Assembly: GCA_016466735.1 (NCBI GenBank)
Contig: JAAOED010000002.1
Span: 124,001 to 188,000 of the forward strand
Source of the DNA: Weissella confusa
GTDB taxonomy: Bacteria; Bacillota; Bacilli; Lactobacillales; Lactobacillaceae
Length of the DNA: 64,000 bases
Direction: 5' to 3'
Part shown: positions 63,482-64,000 of the stretch, in pieces
Layout: each line of letters begins with the position of its first letter
How positions within the stretch are numbered: position 1 is the stretch's first letter
Made by a program: the position numbers and the translations under genes
Notes under the pieces: model-generated
Told to the model about the DNA's origin: nothing
The model's database searches: none
Seen by the model: only the letters and a program-made list of their open reading frames with translations

Positions 63482-64000
63482 TTACTTATCATCGTTCTTC
63501 TTGCGCTTGATACCAATCAAACCACCCAAGGCAGCTAGCATTGATGCCACGGCACCAGCAATCAAACCACGCTTCTTAACATCCGTACCATCAGTTGGCT
63601 CACTTGTTTCCGCTGGCTCGGCTGACACATTAATCGGCGTTGCACGGATAATCTTCTCATCAGCCTTAGTACCAGCGTCGTATGGCAAAGCATTTGCTCC
63701 ACTAGACGTTGCCGGTGCTCCTGACACTACTGATGTCTCTGAACCTGAATCAGTTTGCGTCGTCGGTTCTGCTACGCCTGGTGTCACAACCGTCGTTTCG
63801 ATTGATTGTTCTGCACTTGGTGCAACTGCATCAGTCGTGACAACGTTTGATTCTTGCGTTTGCGTCACAACTTGATCCACAGGTTGTGGTGTCGTTGTTG
63901 TTGCGGTCGCGCGGTCGTAAGCCGTTTGGGCTGTTGCCATCGCGGCGCTTGCTACATTAGCCAACGATGTTGCTTCAGCAAATGCAGACGTTGCAACGTC
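63482..64000 (-). CDS. Surface protein C, partial (C-terminal end)
   Basis: The last 172 residues of a protein that continues beyond the right edge. Visible are alanine-rich helical sequence (FAEATSLANVASAAMATAQT), then a Thr/Gln/Val/Glu linker (TTTTPQPVDQVVTQTQE and similar), then LPYDAGTKADEKII, a short linker, a membrane helix (LIAGAVASMLAALGGLIGI) and the tail KRKKNDDK. LPXTG is absent. Its C-terminal plan matches surface proteins A and B, although the helix itself differs. The size and head of the whole protein are unknown. It lies after the convergent tRNA-Cys gene with its own terminator. Confidence 0.82.
   Translation of the reverse strand, partial: DVATSAFAEATSLANVASAAMATAQTAYDRATATTTTPQPVDQVVTQTQESNVVTTDAVAPSAEQSIETTVVTPGVAEPTTQTDSGSETSVVSGAPATSSGANALPYDAGTKADEKIIRATPINVSAEPAETSEPTDGTDVKKRGLIAGAVASMLAALGGLIGIKRKKNDDK

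Noticed and set aside
63647-63700. LPYDAG of surface protein C as a sortase signal
   Set aside because: It is not LPXTG-like beyond LP, lies more than 60 residues from the C-terminus, and is too far from the membrane helix for a sorting signal.

Overview
The window looks like the chromosome of a low-to-middle GC lactic acid bacterium, most likely Weissella or a close relative in the Leuconostocaceae branch of Lactobacillaceae. That assignment is my inference from gene content: MntH with two VIT-type carriers, MsrA and MsrB, LCP protein, KxYKxGKxW-like signals on giant repetitive surface proteins, and enzymes that have lost metal-binding cysteines. No prophage, insertion sequence or CRISPR array was found.

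Layout. 1-12.5 kb is housekeeping: a glycosyltransferase cut by the left edge, leuS, a PAP2 phosphatase and an MnmM-like methyltransferase, two tiny membrane-protein genes, rlmD, a DUF915 hydrolase, a MecA-like adaptor, msrB, gtrA, a BMP-family nucleoside-binding protein with PurR-type operators, and a broken membrane-anchored glycerophosphodiesterase. 12.6-18.3 kb is a 1899-residue surface protein (A) built of about 27 GA-like three-helix modules. 18.3-24.4 kb holds a DUF4143-type ATPase behind three evenly spaced operators, an AIM24 protein, metK behind a SAM-I riboswitch, and map. 24.5-32 kb holds msrA, a phnDCEE-type ABC transporter run together with a 5'-nucleotidase, a quinone reductase and tdk. 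32-40.4 kb is envelope and metal biology: a coiled-coil protein with an attenuator-like leader, an LCP ligase, a two-component system, two VIT carriers, a Usp protein and mntH.

40.7-49.6 kb is a complete histidine pathway. A His T-box precedes hisZG (a fused gene), D, B, H, A, F, IE and C, and hisK stands next to it. The block is bounded by perfect 50-bp direct repeats, one of them just behind a tRNA-Leu gene. 49.6-50.3 kb is a seven-gene tRNA operon with a consensus promoter. 50.4-63.0 kb is one giant gene (about 4202 residues, protein B) with a lectin-like head, MucBP-like domains and 28 copies of a roughly 115-residue helical repeat. A tRNA-Cys gene follows, then the C-terminal end of a third surface protein (C).

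Two connected signals stand out. First, the three surface proteins A, B and C all lack LPXTG, yet share a short motif (IDDRIV / IQDRII / ADEKII) 54-62 residues before the C-terminus, followed by a membrane segment and a basic tail. Second, the BMP gene and the phnDCEE-5'-nucleotidase operon both have GTTCGG in the same place between -35 and -10, as expected of shared PurR control, which suggests a purine nucleotide salvage system rather than phosphonate use.
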